Positions 51,463-59,900 of a stretch of DNA of 64,000 nucleotides are shown piece after piece. The DNA lies in contig NZ_JGYX01000004.1 in the NCBI RefSeq assembly GCF_000741215.1, positions 1 to 64,000 on the forward strand, read 5' to 3'. The notes beneath the pieces were generated by a model. That model had not been told where the DNA came from, ran no database searches, and was given only the letters and a program-made list of their open reading frames with translations. Numbering within the stretch: the first letter of the stretch is position 1; every line of letters starts with the position of its first letter. Both the position numbers and the translations under genes were made by a program. The stretch is from Bifidobacterium pullorum subsp. gallinarum (GTDB lineage: Bacteria > Actinomycetota > Actinomycetes > Actinomycetales > Bifidobacteriaceae).

Positions 51463-51594
51463 CACGTTTTGATGGGTTAGGAATCGTCGATTTGTCACGT
51501 TTTGATGGGTTAGGAGATGCCGGATCGACACGTTTTGATGGGTTCAAATTTCGTCAACCGTCACGTTTTGATGGGTTTAGACCAACGGAACCGC
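51463..51594. repeat. Four direct repeats with exact 33-bp period
   Basis: The identical 16-mer CACGTTTTGATGGGTT occurs at 51463, 51496, 51529 and 51562, always 33 bases apart. The 17-base pieces between copies differ completely except that the first two (and partly the fourth) keep AGGA/TAGA just after the 16-mer. In the plus frame it would encode RFDG every 11 residues, but no start or ribosome site supports translation. Function unknown. Confidence 0.9.
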
Positions 51595-51749
51595 TCATTT
51601 CGACACCCGAACTCCCGTTCCATGCCAACACGACGGTGCCATGGCCAGTCGTCATCGAACCGGCCATGACGCATGCCATACCATCGTCCGGGCGGCGTCC
51701 GCCCATCGGCACCAAGACCATCCATCGATGCCGATCCTCAGCCTTCCGA

Positions 51750-52979
51750 CTAGCGCACGCGGCGGATCGAGCGGAACAACGCGGCCGCCACCAGCACCAC
51801 CACGGCCTCGCCGACGAACACGCCGCCGTAGCCGACCGTGTTGATGACCATCGCCGCCGCGAACGATCCGCCGACGCCGCCCAATGTGTTCGCCAGATTC
51901 AGGAAGCCCAGATCCTTGGCGGCTGCCTCCGGGTTCGGCAGTACCTCGACGCTGATCGTCTGGATCAGCGACGAGTTCGCGCCGTTGGCGATGCCGACGA
52001 TCACCGAGAATGCGATCAGCCCCGCCGGGGTCGGGAACAGGAAGGGGATGATCGCGCCGACGGCGATCATGCAGGCGGTGATGACCGTCAGTATCTTCGG
52101 TCGCCCGATCCGATCGGCGAGCGGTCCGGCCGCCAGGCAGCAGACCAGCCCGATCGCCAGTGTGATCGACGAGTTGATGGACAGCATCCTCTGCGCACCG
52201 GCCTGATCAAGGTGCAGGTAGTCCTGCAGGATGTACAGCATGTAGTTCGAGATCATGCTGCTGCCCACCGTCAACAGGAACCGCGCCGCCAGCGTCTTGT
52301 AGAAGTCGCGCGCGCCGTGCGTGGGGAACATGAACATCCTCAGCAGCTCGCGCGGGTTGAACGGCGGCATCGGTTCGTCCAGGTTCGAACGCTCCCCGGC
52401 CAGCAGCGCGGAGATGATGCCACCGATCAGCGCGACCGCGGCGAAGGTCTCCACGCCCAGCGTCACGTTCTCAAGGAACTGCGCGGCCACGAGAATGCCG
52501 GTCTGGCCGCCGATCATCTGCCCGAGACCGTACGCGGAGGACACGGTGCCCCGCCATCGCGCCGGCACCCGGTCGGACAGCTGCGCGATCATCGCGGCGG
52601 CCACGCCGTTGACCACCAACTCGTACAAACACCACCAGCCGAGCATCGCGCCGATGCCGTCGGCACGGCTGAACGCGAACAGCACCAGACAGGACAGGAT
52701 CGAACAGCCGATGATCCACGGCTTGCGCTTGCCGAACCGCGTGCGGGTGCGGTCCGAGCAGGCGCCGAGCACGATGTTCGATACGAGCGCGACCAGCATC
52801 GCGATGGTCGAGAACATCATGACCAGCGAAACCTTGTTCGCCGGATCGATCTCGCTGACGCGCTGCGGCAACAGCGTGGAGATCGCACCCTGATGGGGCA
52901 TGAGCCAGGCGGCCGGACCGATCACCAGGGCGATCGCCAACCGCCACGGCATGCGCTCCCCGGTTTCGGCCCGGGTCAT
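51750..52979 (-). CDS. MFS transporter, GPH/sugar-symporter-like
   Basis: A 409-residue membrane protein with about 12 helices. The cytoplasmic loop after helix 2, GACSDRTRTRFGKRKPWIIG, is the signature of glycoside/pentoside-type symporters and related SLC45-like carriers. A repeat of the loop (GPLADRIGRPKILTVITACM) occurs after helix 8. The gene overlaps the stop of the preceding GH43 by one base (TGATG), which ties transport to that enzyme. The likely cargo is a disaccharide or monosaccharide related to arabinoxylan. A binding site GGGGAGAC lies 14 bases ahead; coupling may be more important. Confidence 0.87.
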   Translation of the reverse strand: MTRAETGERMPWRLAIALVIGPAAWLMPHQGAISTLLPQRVSEIDPANKVSLVMMFSTIAMLVALVSNIVLGACSDRTRTRFGKRKPWIIGCSILSCLVLFAFSRADGIGAMLGWWCLYELVVNGVAAAMIAQLSDRVPARWRGTVSSAYGLGQMIGGQTGILVAAQFLENVTLGVETFAAVALIGGIISALLAGERSNLDEPMPPFNPRELLRMFMFPTHGARDFYKTLAARFLLTVGSSMISNYMLYILQDYLHLDQAGAQRMLSINSSITLAIGLVCCLAAGPLADRIGRPKILTVITACMIAVGAIIPFLFPTPAGLIAFSVIVGIANGANSSLIQTISVEVLPNPEAAAKDLGFLNLANTLGGVGGSFAAAMVINTVGYGGVFVGEAVVVLVAAALFRSIRRVR

Positions 52980-54799
52980 CAGTGCATCGTCTCCCCGTCG
53001 ACGGCCAGAGTCCCGGTCGGCACGCCGGCCAGGCAGCCGACGAAGCCGCCAGACCATTCGGTGCTCAGGAAACGGGCGTCGCGGCGGTCCATCACCCGGC
53101 ATCCGTCGGGCTCGCCGCCGCGGATCGTCTCTTCCACGAGTCCGGCCACGTCACGGGTCCCGTCATAGGCCAGCACGGTCAGCTCGTTGCGGCGCATCAG
53201 CACGGCCACACGCGTGCAGCCTTCCGGCAGCGGCCCATAGCTGCGGGTGTCGTCAACGCCATCCTCGGTGAAGATGCAGGTGACGCCCGCCGGCCGCCGG
53301 CCATCTCCCAGGCCATGGCACAGCGTGACCAGATGGGTGGAGTTCTGTCGGATGACCAACGTGCCGCCGTCCGGTACGGACAGCAGCGTGTCGTCCTCGG
53401 CGATGCGCGCGTACCGGATGCCGGTTTCATCGCGGATCGTCAGGTCGGCCTCGCGATCGGCATCCAGCACCGGACGGGCCGCCGCGGCACGGGTCCCGGC
53501 GTCGTTCAGGCCGATGAGCACACGGACCGCGCGGTCGTCGGCGACGGCCGTCATGCCGCGGACGGCCGGATCATCAGCGGCGATATCCGTCCCCGCGTCG
53601 AGAATCGTCAGACGCTCCGGCATCCGGCCCAGGCCTGGCGCGACGACAGGCCAGCCGGGATCGCCCGGGTCGGAGGTCGGTGCGCCGCCGCCGTCAAGCT
53701 TCCAACTCGACGGGTTATGCTCCCACGTCATCGGCGCGATGAACGGCTCACGACCCAGGTAGCTCAGCAGCTCGCCCGGGTTGGCGCCCTTGGTTTCACG
53801 CACGCCCAGGCTGACCATCCACCAGCCCAGCGTCGGGTGGTGCAGGATGTCGCCGTGGCCGACGCACTGCACCGGTTCGTTCAGACCCAGATGGCGGTGG
53901 GTCAGGATCGGGTTCTTCTTGTTCGCGTGGAACAAACGGTCGTGCGTGCCCAGCAGGCAGTGTTCGCCCTCGCGCGGCGCGGGGATTGCGACGCCGGCCT
54001 CCGCGATGTCCGCGCGGAACGTCTCGATTGCGGCCTTGAGTCCCTGCGGCGCGAACACGCGCATCGCCATCTCGCTGTGCTCGAAGCTGGTGCCGCCTTC
54101 GGCGGTGAACAGGTATACATAGTCGCCGATGCGGTACAGGTGCGGTCCCTCGGCCCAGACCGCATCGACGCCGTAGCCGCGCCAGATCACGGTCCTGCCA
54201 TCGCCGGCGGCCTGGCCGTCGTTAATCAGGGTCCAGGTCTCCGGGTCGATGCGCTGCGTCCAGATTTCGGTCTGCCCCTCCCACTGCGGGTCGAGGGCGG
54301 GACGGGTCTGGGTCCAGTACACCGCGCCGTCGCAATCCTCGAAGATGTCCGGATCGATGCCCTCGGCGCCCTCGATCCAGTACGGGCCGGACCACGGTCC
54401 CTCCAGCGTGTCGGCCACGATTGCGAAGTTGCCCTCCGCCTTGGCGGCGGCCGCGAGTTCCTCCTCGGTGACGCCGCCGCGCCGCGCTGCCTCCTCATTG
54501 ATGCGGGCGATCGTGCAGACGATGACGTACCGGCCACCGATGCGGCGCAACGTCGGCGCGTAGACGCCGCCCGAATCTTCCACGAATGGGATGAGCAGAC
54601 GACGGGCCATCGCCTCGTCGATGGCGTCGGAGACGTGGATCCACCGCCCCAGGTCGTCGGAGGTGTGGATCGGCAGGCCGGGCACCAGTTCGAACGAGGA
54701 GTTGACCATGGCGATGCGGCCGTGGTCCGCGTCCCACATCCAGGACGGGTCCGGGTACATGCCGGTCAGGATCGGATTAGTGATGGTGGTTGTGGTCAT
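52979..54799 (-). CDS. Family GH43 glycosidase (arabinofuranosidase/xylosidase)
   Basis: A 606-residue GH43 enzyme, longer than the 540-residue one. The catalytic acids are placed at Asp in TGMYPDPSWMWD (~residue 17), Asp in EGIDPDIFEDCD (~150) and Glu in VWAEGPHLYRIGDYV (~220). An insertion at 105-125 (EEAARRGGVTEEELAAAAKAEG) and a C-terminal beta-sandwich with an Ala/Asp-rich insert are unusual. The AXH-d3/GH43_10-type arabinofuranosidase of Bifidobacterium adolescentis is a possible relative, but the subfamily must be computed. No signal peptide. The upstream region has the LacI-like motif. Coupled to the MFS gene. Confidence 0.87.
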   Translation of the reverse strand: MTTTTITNPILTGMYPDPSWMWDADHGRIAMVNSSFELVPGLPIHTSDDLGRWIHVSDAIDEAMARRLLIPFVEDSGGVYAPTLRRIGGRYVIVCTIARINEEAARRGGVTEEELAAAAKAEGNFAIVADTLEGPWSGPYWIEGAEGIDPDIFEDCDGAVYWTQTRPALDPQWEGQTEIWTQRIDPETWTLINDGQAAGDGRTVIWRGYGVDAVWAEGPHLYRIGDYVYLFTAEGGTSFEHSEMAMRVFAPQGLKAAIETFRADIAEAGVAIPAPREGEHCLLGTHDRLFHANKKNPILTHRHLGLNEPVQCVGHGDILHHPTLGWWMVSLGVRETKGANPGELLSYLGREPFIAPMTWEHNPSSWKLDGGGAPTSDPGDPGWPVVAPGLGRMPERLTILDAGTDIAADDPAVRGMTAVADDRAVRVLIGLNDAGTRAAAARPVLDADREADLTIRDETGIRYARIAEDDTLLSVPDGGTLVIRQNSTHLVTLCHGLGDGRRPAGVTCIFTEDGVDDTRSYGPLPEGCTRVAVLMRRNELTVLAYDGTRDVAGLVEETIRGGEPDGCRVMDRRDARFLSTEWSGGFVGCLAGVPTGTLAVDGETMH

Positions 54800-54896
54800 C
54801 GTCGTGGTCCTTGTACAGAGAGTTGGATGCGCTGTCTCGAAACTTTCATACAGCGTTGTACCAAAGTGTGGTGAAACTTTCGGAGCCCCGAAACGG

Positions 54897-54931
54897 GAGA
54901 ACGCCCACGGGTTGCCCCCGCAGGCGTTCTC
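54897..54931 (-). terminator. Terminator after xylA (distal)
   Basis: A 9-bp stem GAGAACGCC/GGCGTTCTC with an inner CGGG/CCCCG-type pairing, followed on the minus strand by CCGTTTCG. Together with the stem at 54980-55017 it stops xylA transcription. Confidence 0.7.
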
Positions 54932-54979
54932 TCGATCAATCGGAAGGAAAAGGAGAAAGGAGAATATGACTGGTTCTAT

Positions 54980-55017
54980 GGTGTCGGTCGCTTCTTACCG
55001 CCGAAGCGGCCGACACC
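54980..55017 (-). terminator. Hairpin after xylA (proximal)
   Basis: A 15-bp stem with one mismatch (GGTGTCGGTCGCTTC / GAAGCGGCCGACACC, 8-base loop) starts 46 bases past the xylA stop. Confidence 0.65.
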
Positions 55018-55062
55018 GGTTCGCCATCTTCGGGCCCTCCCGGCAGGTCGGGCCCGGAATCA

Positions 55063-56409
55063 TCACGCCTCGGCGAGGGCGTCGATGATGTAGTTGTTGA
55101 TCGTGGCCTTGACGGACTCGAGATGATCCGACTTGGTGGTCTCGATGAGCTTGGCCTGCGGGATGTCGAGAGCGTACTCCTCCAGGGAAGCCAGCGTGGC
55201 GGTGCCATCCTCGATGGTGGCGCCGATGCCGGAATCGTAGGAAGCGTAGCGCTCGGCCTGCAGGTTCTGGATGAACTTGTCCTCGTGCATCTTCGCAGCG
55301 ACCAGCAGGCCGGCGGCGAAGGTGTCCATGCCCGCGATGTGCGAACGGAACAGGTCCTCGGCGTCGAAGGAGGTACGACGCGGCTTGGCATCGAAGTTCA
55401 GGCCACCGCGAGGACCGATCTGGCCCTCGTCGATGACCTCCCACATCACGGTGGTGGTCTCCATCAGGTCGGTCGGGAACTCGTCCATATCCCAGCCGAT
55501 CAGCTTGTCGCCCTGGTTCGCGTCGAGCGAGCCGAGCACGCCGGCCTCACGGGCCGTGCGGATCTCATGCTGGTAGGTGTGGCCGGCCAGGTTGGCGTGG
55601 TTGCCCTCGAGGTTCAGCTTCATGAAGTCGATGTCGTAGGTCTTCAGGAAGGCGATGGCGGTGGCGGCATCGAAGTCGTACTGATGCATCGTCGGTTCCT
55701 TGGCCTTCGGCTCGATCAGGAACTGGGCGTCCAGACCGATCTCCTTGGCGTACTCATGGCACATGTGGAAGAACTTGGCCATGTGCTCCTGCTCACGCTG
55801 CATCTGCGTGTTCCACAGGTTCTCGTAGCCTTCGCGGCCGCCCCAGAACACGTAGTTCTCGGCGCCCAGGCGCTTGGCGATCTCCAGGCTGTGCTTCAGC
55901 TGGCCGCCAGCGTAGGCGTAGATGTCAGCGAACGGCGAGGTGGAGGCACCGGAGACGAAGCGCGGGTTGGTGAACAGCGAGGAGGTGTTCCACAGCAGCT
56001 TGACGCCGGTGGCCTTCATGTTCTCCTCGATCTTGTCGACGACCTTGTCCAGGTTGGCGTTAGTCTCACGCAGGGTGTCGCCTTCCGGAGCGATGTCGCG
56101 GTCATGGAAGCAGAAGTACTCGGCGCCGAGCTTGGTGAAGAACTCGAAGGCGTAGTCGACCTTGGCCAGAGCCTCGTCGAGCGGGTTGGAGTACTTGCCG
56201 TACCACGGACGGTGAGCGGTGCCGGTGCCGAACGGATCGACGAGCTCCTGATCGAAGGTGTGCCACCAGGCGACGCCGAAGCGCAGCCAATCCTTCATCT
56301 TCTTGCCGGCGACGACGCGGTCGGCGTCGTAGTAATGGAAGGCCAGGCCCTCCTGCGGTCCCTTCTGGCGACCGACGTATTCGATCTTGTCAACATCCCA
56401 CAGACCCAT
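55063..56409 (-). CDS. xylA: Xylose isomerase
   Basis: Converts D-xylose to D-xylulose, the step before XylB. The 448-residue class II TIM barrel begins [26 protein letters not shown]. It has the catalytic His-Asp in [14 protein letters not shown] near residue 100, the metal-binding [21 protein letters not shown] and [20 protein letters not shown] blocks, and [19 protein letters not shown] near the C-terminal third. The upstream promoter has the shared operator-like 17-mer at 56502. The start codon at 56409 follows GGAGC/AAAGGAGC. Its partner xylB lies 30 kb away. Confidence 0.96.
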   Translation of the reverse strand: MGLWDVDKIEYVGRQKGPQEGLAFHYYDADRVVAGKKMKDWLRFGVAWWHTFDQELVDPFGTGTAHRPWYGKYSNPLDEALAKVDYAFEFFTKLGAEYFCFHDRDIAPEGDTLRETNANLDKVVDKIEENMKATGVKLLWNTSSLFTNPRFVSGASTSPFADIYAYAGGQLKHSLEIAKRLGAENYVFWGGREGYENLWNTQMQREQEHMAKFFHMCHEYAKEIGLDAQFLIEPKAKEPTMHQYDFDAATAIAFLKTYDIDFMKLNLEGNHANLAGHTYQHEIRTAREAGVLGSLDANQGDKLIGWDMDEFPTDLMETTTVMWEVIDEGQIGPRGGLNFDAKPRRTSFDAEDLFRSHIAGMDTFAAGLLVAAKMHEDKFIQNLQAERYASYDSGIGATIEDGTATLASLEEYALDIPQAKLIETTKSDHLESVKATINNYIIDALAEA

Positions 56410-56609
56410 GGGTTGCTCCTTTGCTGTTGATTCGAGCTGTTATTGTGTCGGCGTTCTTGTGGTCCGCCGTTGCATACATAGTAAGACCATTTACCCAAGT
56501 ATGTCAATTCGTTTAACTTTATCGGCGTTTCGCGTCATACGACGCCCATTCAGCCAGCCACATCCCAAGCAATCACCCGCAACTCCCCGACCAGCCCCAG
56601 CCTTCTTGC
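56410..56609 (-). promoter_or_regulatory. xylA promoter region
   Basis: The 200 bases upstream of xylA hold TGTCAATTCGTTTAACT at 56502-56518, the fourth, more divergent copy of the operator-like 17-mer. The AT-rich block 56478-56525 probably covers the promoter. Confidence 0.6.
56502..56518. promoter_or_regulatory. Candidate ROK-type operator, xylA
   Basis: TGTCAATTCGTTTAACT matches the xylR/xylB site at 13 of 17 positions, in the same orientation relative to the chromosome as the other three. About 90 bases ahead of the xylA start. Confidence 0.5.
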
Positions 56610-56840
56610 CACCGCCACAACCGCGTGGTACAGAATCCCTCGGATGGCCCCGGCATCTCCCGTACCACAACCACGCGGTACGGCATCCCCAAAACGCATC
56701 CCCCAGCATTCCGTACCACAACTGCGGGGTACAAAACCGTCCAAAACCCATCAACAGGATTCCGTACCATGCCGCAACCACGAGGGACGAAACCCATCGG
56801 ACAAGACCAGGATCATTCCATGCCGCAATCACACGGCAGG
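56610..56840. repeat. Five degenerate hairpin-containing repeats, ~50-56-bp period
   Basis: Units lie near 56610, 56659, 56709, 56760 and 56816. The best have CCGTACCACAAC followed by a GGTAC-type arm (for example 56660-56683), forming small GTACC/GGTAC stems. Later copies drift (CCATGCCGCAA...). The array is in the gene-free space between xylA and the terminator of the surface protein gene; no plausible start or coding signal accompanies it. Confidence 0.8.
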
Positions 56841-56900
56841 GCAATCCCATCGCGCCGTCGGACCGCATCAGAACGGTTCGATCTGCTCTTGCATAACCAT

Positions 56901-56946
56901 GCCGGTGCGGCGGAACCTTTGAAGATCAAGGCTCCGCCGCACCGGC
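56901..56946 (-). terminator. Terminator after the large surface protein gene
   Basis: An almost perfect 20-bp stem (one mismatch; starts GCCGGTGCGGCGGA) with a short AGA loop, 54 bases past the stop at 57000. It is the longest stem in the right part of the window. There is no T-run on the minus side. Confidence 0.8.
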
Positions 56947-56999
56947 ACGATTATTGGACAATCAGGCGGCCATCTTCCTCGGACGACGGCCGCCCAAGG

Positions 57000-59900
57000 T
57001 CAGACGCGATGGCGGCCGCCGCGACTACGCAGCGCCATGCAGCTGCCCGCAATCAACAACGCAACCGCGGCGATCACCGTAGGCACCATCACTCCAGCAC
57101 CGGTGTCCGCCGGTTTCTCGCCGTCCGGCCGACCCGAGGAAGAGGACTGCTGTCCGCCCGAAGGCTGCTGTCCGCCCGAAGGCTGCTGCCCATCCGAAGG
57201 CTGCTGTTCGCCCGTCCCGACGCCCACTGTCACATAGTCGACAGCCGAGGTGGCCGATCCTCCGTACGGCGAGGTGACCTTGGCATACCATCCCTGAACA
57301 CCTTCGGGGGCATCCCTCCAGACGATCGACGCAGTACGGACGTCGTCGGAATCGGACTGCGCAGGTTCGATCAGGGCAGTGCCGATAACCTCGCCACCGA
57401 GCACATCGACGCGGAAGGAATCGGTGGTCAGCGTCTTGGGCCGATCGGCCTGGGTCGTATCGATGCCCAGTTCGTTCAGATGGATGACAAATTCCTCGTC
57501 CGAGGGCGCGAATTCGGAAGTGGCCACGGATTCGGAGCCGTATTCGTTAAGCGACGGCGAATACGTGCGCACGCTCATCGTGCCGTCAGCAGTGTTCACG
57601 TGCATCAACCGCAGGTAGCCCTTGCCGCCCTCTTCCATGCCCTGGTAGTCGAACAGCATGTTGACCACGTTGCGATCGGCCACGCCGTCGCCATCCGTGT
57701 CGACCTGCGAGACTGTCTTCTGAGCGCTGTGGTAGTGGCCGGACAGCACCATCTTGACGTTCTCGTTCGGAGCGACCACACGCTGGTAGACTTCCTGCGG
57801 AATCAGTCCCAAACCGCCCGAGGCGAGCAGGTACTCGTGGAAGTTGAGGATGGCCACACGGTCGGGATACCGCGCGAGCACATCATTCATCCACTCGATC
57901 TCCTCGTCGCCGATGCCCCAGCCCATGTACACCATGATGAAGTCGATGCCACCGGCGGACACCAGGTCGTAATGGCCCTTGTTGTTCTTGTAGCTGCCGC
58001 CGTACCACGGGTTGGAGTTGTACCGGTTCTCACCGAAGCGGGCGGAGAACTGCGTGTAGTCCTCGGTCTTGTGATCCACGTCATGGTTGCCGGCAAGCAC
58101 ACCGTACGGGAACCCGGCTTCGTCGAGACGCCTGTACTGTTCGTCCGCCCGAGCCCACTGATCGTCGAGTTCGGCGTTATCGACCACATCGCCGGTGTGG
58201 AACATGTAGGAGATGTTCATCCGGTCACGGTTCTCAAGCAGCCAGGTGTGGATGTTCTTCTGGTGCTCGAAGTACCCATTGTCGTCGTAGTTGGCATTGT
58301 AGTACTGCGTGTCGGACTCCCACGCGAATGTGAAGTCATAGTCTTGGCGTGGGGTGTCAGCCTGGCTGATCGGATCGTCGGTCATGGAGATGACCGGCTC
58401 GCCGTTCACTCCGTTGATCGTGGAGATCTCTCCGTCGGCCTGCGCGGCCACACCATCAAGGGAAGACGCGGCGGTAAGGTCACCGGGCGCATAACCGGCA
58501 CCATTCTGGATCACCACGGTCATCGCGCCGTCAGCCACATGGTCGGCATTGGCCACATTCTGCTCAATCGTGGCCTTGCCTTTTCCGTTGGCCTGGACCC
58601 GGGCCACCTGATCCCATGCGCCGGTGGTCACGTTCCTGACGAACGCATACAGGTCGGAACCGGCTTCGGCGGAACCGTTCCAACGGATCGTGGTGGAAGC
58701 GGTCGCGTCGGCCGCCAGAGATTCCGGCACCTTCACCGTGAAGGACTGGTACGGGAACCCGGCATCCTCGGCGGTGGTGGTCACGGTCGCCTTGTCATCC
58801 GCATTGAGCTTGGCGGCGTCTTCGGCGGACAGCGCCGTGCCCTGCGTCCCGTCAGCCACACCGGACTGGCGGGTGGTGCCCTGCGAGGAGGCGATCTTGT
58901 CGGTTTCTCCAGGAACCATGGCCTCGCCGCGGTAGAAGGTCACGCCGAGTTCATCGTTCGACTCGTCGGCCGCGCTCACGCTCAACGTCGGCTCGGCGCC
59001 ATCCTGCGATTCCACGGCGGTGACGGTCGGATCCTCCTCCGGCGTGGTGAAGGTCACTTCTGCGCTGGTGGTGTTGCCTGCATTATCGGAGACGGTGAAG
59101 GTGACGGTGTGCTCGCCCGCCGGCAGATCGACCGAGGATGTCGTATACGGCAGTTCGATCGGTTCGGCCTCGGATTGCCCGTTGGCAAGGGTTGCGCCCA
59201 ACGAGCCCTCGGCTATACCGGAGGTTATATCCGAGGCCTCGGCGTCGATGGTGATTGTTCCGCGCTTGACATCCTTGCCGGAGTTTTCTTCGTCGGCGAT
59301 GTCGGGGGTGATGACCGGCTTGGTGTTATCGACCGTGACCGTGGCCTCGGCGCGGTTCGCACCGAACTCCGCGGATACCGTATGCTCGCCGTCGGCCACC
59401 GTGGTGGTGTCCCACAGATACTGGTTGGCGGCCACGGAGGTTTCGGGAATCTCGAACTCGAGCAGGATGTACTCATACTGGCCCGAGGAATCGCCGATCT
59501 TGATCGAATTGGCGGGATTCGCGACTTCCTCGGTCACGTCTTCCTCCGTCACCTTACCGGCGGTGCCCGGGCTCACGCCGGCGGTCGCCTTGCTCGCATG
59601 CAGCGTCGTACCGTCGGGTAGCACCAGGCGAATGTTGGACGCCTGGTAGTTGTCGGCGTTCTCGGAGTTCACGGTGCCGTCGGACAGAATGTCGGTGGCG
59701 CTGGACTTGGTGCCGGCGTTCATGTACATCTTGATGGTGTTGTCCTCGACCATGTCCAACGGGACCGGGAACGACACAGTGGCTGTGTCGCCGTAGGTGC
59801 CGTCGTCGAAGGAGCCGATCACGTTCTCCTGCCAATCGGACTCGCTCGGTGTACCCTGAATGTCGAGCTTCCTGGTGAACGAATTGTAGAAGAAGATGTC

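Larger units (their letters stand above)
51279..51749. other. Convergent intergenic region with two short direct-repeat arrays
   Basis: A 471-base region between convergent lacI and the MFS gene, without a credible gene. It holds three 23-24-base units (51362-51431) and four 33-base units (51463-51594), given separately. The rest (51279-51361 and 51595-51749) shows nothing I can identify, and I see no strong terminator hairpin. Confidence 0.6.
54800..55062 (-). promoter_or_regulatory. GH43-MFS promoter region with LacI-like motifs
   Basis: CGAAACTTTCAT at 54838-54849 and GAAACTTTCGG at 54873-54883 resemble the GAAA-TTTC motif of the lacI region. The remainder contains three hairpins, two of which are annotated as xylA terminators; the third is CGGGCCC/GGGCCCG at 55031-55056. 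No gene is seen. Confidence 0.6.

Noticed and set aside
51463..51594. CRISPR-like array at the 33-bp repeats
   Set aside because: Repeat core is only 16 bp with 17-bp intervals, no cas genes are in the window, and first-two-unit intervals share AGGA, so it does not have CRISPR dimensions.
51492..53168. 558-codon plus-strand frame beginning with RFDG repeats
   Set aside because: Starts at a TTG within the 33-bp array, has no ribosome site and runs antisense to the MFS gene; the peptide repeats only reflect the 33-bp DNA period.
56573..56868. Small minus-strand genes in the hairpin repeats
   Set aside because: Short overlapping frames arise from the repeat itself (Val-Pro-Arg-Gly-Cys-Gly pattern); no start signals or conservation evidence.
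56625..59621. 998-codon open frame on the plus strand
   Set aside because: Antisense to the surface protein gene and repeat array; its start lies inside the degenerate repeats and composition is typical of an antisense shadow.
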